From assembly GCF_001421435.1 (NCBI RefSeq), contig NZ_LMKA01000066.1:1-43057 (forward strand): a DNA stretch of 43,057 nt, in the 5' to 3' direction. This DNA comes from Chryseobacterium sp. Leaf201 (GTDB taxonomy: Bacteria; Bacteroidota; Bacteroidia; Flavobacteriales; Weeksellaceae). Positions 42,301-43,057 of this stretch are shown one piece after another (positions within the stretch are counted from its first letter, which is position 1; each line of letters begins with the position of its first letter). Below the pieces are notes generated by a model that worked only from the letters and a program-made list of their open reading frames with translations, searched no databases and had not been told where the DNA came from. The translations under genes were made by a program, and so were the position numbers.

Positions 42301-43016
42301 ATAATGGCGGTGGCCCAACCCCAAAAAACAGCACCGGACCGGGAATAGTGGGTATAATTACAAATTTCTTTAGTAAAATTCTTGGAAAATCTAAAAGGGA
42401 TGCACAATTTTCTACGGTCTTACCAGGAGCTGTGATAAGCAGAGCCTGGACTTTAGAGGTAGGACAATTAGCCCGTGTAGGATTGGCGAATTTGGAGGCA
42501 GCGGGAACTATTTTAGGCAGAGCAGGAGTCTGGTCTCTTCCTTTGATGTTAAATGGAGACAGTTCGCATGCGCCTGCTTATGATATACCTCTTACGGGGG
42601 CAACAGATGTTACAGGTGAACCACAAAATGAAAATTTATATTTATATAGAAATATGAGGAGTGTAAACGGTATGCCTATGGTTGGAGAAGGTTTAGATAA
42701 ATTAGGTTTAAGAGATAGAGATGTTAATCTTCTTTCTAACTCTACTATGATAACTTCTCTTTTTGAAAATGGGTTATCTGTTACTGCAGGCTATGGTAAT
42801 GTAATACCGCCTAATGTTCCTGATTTTAGCAGAGGAAGAGGAACACTTTTTAGAATACCAGCAAGCTCTTTATTGTCATACGGTTTAATAGGCCTACCTG
42901 TCTTTAATCCTAATATTCCTAATTATGGACAAATACGTCCTGCATTTCCTATGAATGTAGGGACATTTAGAACATTAATACAAAGTACTGCTCCAACTTG
43001 GCAACCTGTAAAATAA
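39321..43016 (+). CDS. DUF6443/RHS core protein with C-terminal Tse2-like ADP-ribosyltransferase toxin tip
   Basis: The 1231-residue protein has a signal peptide (YFSFLTLLFSLIISAQ), a DUF6443 domain (about 35-190: YIYTRSCLDADCIKKAEA, YFDGLGRPVQT), a run of YD repeats (about 240-800) and the RHS-associated core (about 830-935: YTDHLGNVRLSYF, GKELQKETGWSDYGARMY, DPDGRKA). After the core, 297 residues form a variable tip. Its last ~130 residues (YLYRNMRSVNGMPMVG, LGLRDRDVNLL, GLSVTAGYG, FRIPASSL) resemble the Tse2 ADP-ribosyltransferase toxin pattern (R-x-MR, VG, LG-R, G-SV). Coding from about 42590 on is markedly AT-rich against the rest. A new start 8 bases later is the probable immunity gene. 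Polymorphic tips are typical of RHS toxins. Confidence 0.88.
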   Translation: MMNKKITRRKASSDETAVRKYFSFLTLLFSLIISAQNNLSADKNYIYTRSCLDADCIKKAEAVQYFDGLGRPVQTIAIKATPLGRDVVTPVEYNTVGKQVKDYLPVPQQGTSGGAFYGSPFDGVTNVYGNEKIYSEKIYDQAYTDRVKQVVSIGTAWVQKPVSLGYETNLDGEVKKYVVTTGWTEGRTDSQITLSTPYSANQLMKSSATDEDGNTTVEFQNGEGRTILVRKNDGTQDVDTYYLYNEYGQLVYVIPPLAVGNSAPDQTTLDNLCYQYRYDGMGKLVEKKVPGKGWEYLIYDRQDRVIMTQDANLRRTDNTFLAKGWMFTKYDKLGRVVYTGFFPSAETRAAVQTQINNLTVNPENNEARIPSSFTSDGMQVFYTQNAFPSTGIRVLGVNYYDSYPAYSFNPAFPASVMGQNIITDAQNSAISTQTLPTMSAVKNIENHNWTKTYIWYDTKARAVSTYSINHLGGYTRTESELDFAGVPKQTKVYHKRLNADPEKVITQTFEYDAQNRLKKQWHQVDSQPQELLSENSYDELSRLSNKKVGSNLQSIDYTYNIRGSLVQLNDPAGLGTKLFAYELKYFNPQNTAGSAGKYNGNIAEVTWKTATDGVKRRYNYRYDALNRLTKGLYSEPEASVPQNDLYNETVTYDMNSNIRTLQRNGRNSLGLKGQIDDLTYQYSANQLAYVTDDSDDYSGYPDVSGIAIAYDDNGNMSHHKDKGILDIKYNYLNLPDYVKFNESVPSRGGARYVNTVYTYRADGTKLRKEYNYKEANTYYLATKITDYLDSFQYEADATLAAPATVPSLKFVPTAEGYYDFEKNRYIYSYTDHLGNVRLSYFKNASGSAEVLEENNFYPFGLKHEGYNQTVGNPSYNYQYNGKELQKETGWSDYGARMYMADIGRWGVIDPLAETSRRFTPYNYALNNPVMFIDPDGRKAQAPETEMTDYTIGANSFWGTTGGGRKKLVPFLGGQDFLGQMFNLVDAATKRLAEDNGGGPTPKNSTGPGIVGIITNFFSKILGKSKRDAQFSTVLPGAVISRAWTLEVGQLARVGLANLEAAGTILGRAGVWSLPLMLNGDSSHAPAYDIPLTGATDVTGEPQNENLYLYRNMRSVNGMPMVGEGLDKLGLRDRDVNLLSNSTMITSLFENGLSVTAGYGNVIPPNVPDFSRGRGTLFRIPASSLLSYGLIGLPVFNPNIPNYGQIRPAFPMNVGTFRTLIQSTAPTWQPVK
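42600..43013 (+). other. Toxin tip domain: AT-rich, Tse2-like
   Basis: The segment covers about residues 1094-1231 of the RHS protein. Key points are Arg in YLYRNM, Gly in MVGEGL, LGLRDRDV, and GLSVTAGYG. Its AT-rich codon use differs from the RHS body, in line with cassette exchange. Confidence 0.5.
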
Positions 43017-43024
43017 TTAAATAT

Positions 43025-43057
43025 ATGGAAGAAAGAAATATTATTATAAGAAAAATT
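43025..43057 (+). CDS. Start of a probable immunity gene (partial, cut by window edge)
   Basis: ATG at 43025 opens a frame (MEERNIIIRKI...) with AT-rich composition like the toxin tip, 8 bases after the toxin stop. Position and composition fit an immunity protein; nothing can be said about its fold from 11 residues. Confidence 0.5.
   Translation, partial: MEERNIIIRKI

Overview
The window looks like a chromosomal piece of a Bacteroidota bacterium, most likely a flavobacterium of the Chryseobacterium type (Weeksellaceae). The grounds are a type IX secretion (T9SS) type A sorting signal, DUF6443/RHS proteins, a DUF6266 protein, a DKNYY-like protein, Bacteroidota-style promoters (TTTG or TTG, about 17-19 bases, then TAnnTTTG) and AT-rich translation starts. 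No rRNA, tRNA or CRISPR array was seen. Base composition is uneven: about 3.8-10.6 kb is very AT-rich, while 16-31 kb is much richer in GC.

Left part (1-16.1 kb, mostly minus strand) is a dense defence island. After a probable transposase tail at the left edge and a DUF1294 membrane protein come a prokaryotic viperin (radical SAM, expected to make chain-terminating ddh-nucleotides) and a P-loop nucleotide kinase 16 bases behind it. A LytTR response regulator closed by its own terminator separates these from a type I restriction-modification operon, transcribed hsdR, (GxxExxY gene), hsdM, hsdS. This operon runs on into a 993-residue reverse transcriptase-nitrilase fusion (DRT1-like defence RT, 24 bases after hsdS) and a DUF262/DUF1524 protein (GmrSD-like nuclease). 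Thus four anti-phage principles are stacked in about 15 kb: nucleotide-analogue synthesis, DNA modification/restriction, RT-based defence and a DUF262 nuclease.

Middle part (16.2-31.8 kb) is mixed. It holds a DKNYY-like membrane protein, a GIY-YIG nuclease flanked by two inverted copies of a palindromic repeat, a DUF6266 protein, a HTH_17-type DNA-binding protein, a GH35 beta-galactosidase overlapping a GH29 alpha-L-fucosidase by one base (a small glycan-degradation operon), a Crp/Fnr regulator, an NAD-dependent epimerase-type protein, a second Crp/Fnr gene broken by a one-base frameshift, a YihY/BrkB membrane protein, small hypothetical genes and a decayed transposase.

Right part (32.2-43 kb, plus strand) is a surface/secretion region. 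An unknown lipoprotein is followed after one base by a probable outer-membrane barrel protein. Then a tightly spaced operon encodes a T9SS-sorted repeat protein and an RHS system split over two polypeptides. The second RHS protein ends in an AT-rich tip that resembles a Tse2-type ADP-ribosyltransferase toxin, and a new reading frame (probable immunity gene) starts 8 bases later, at the window edge.

Two small nuclease genes (GxxExxY in the RM operon, GIY-YIG at 18 kb) are each bracketed by copies of an interspersed repeat, a shared architecture that suggests nuclease-linked repeat mobility.
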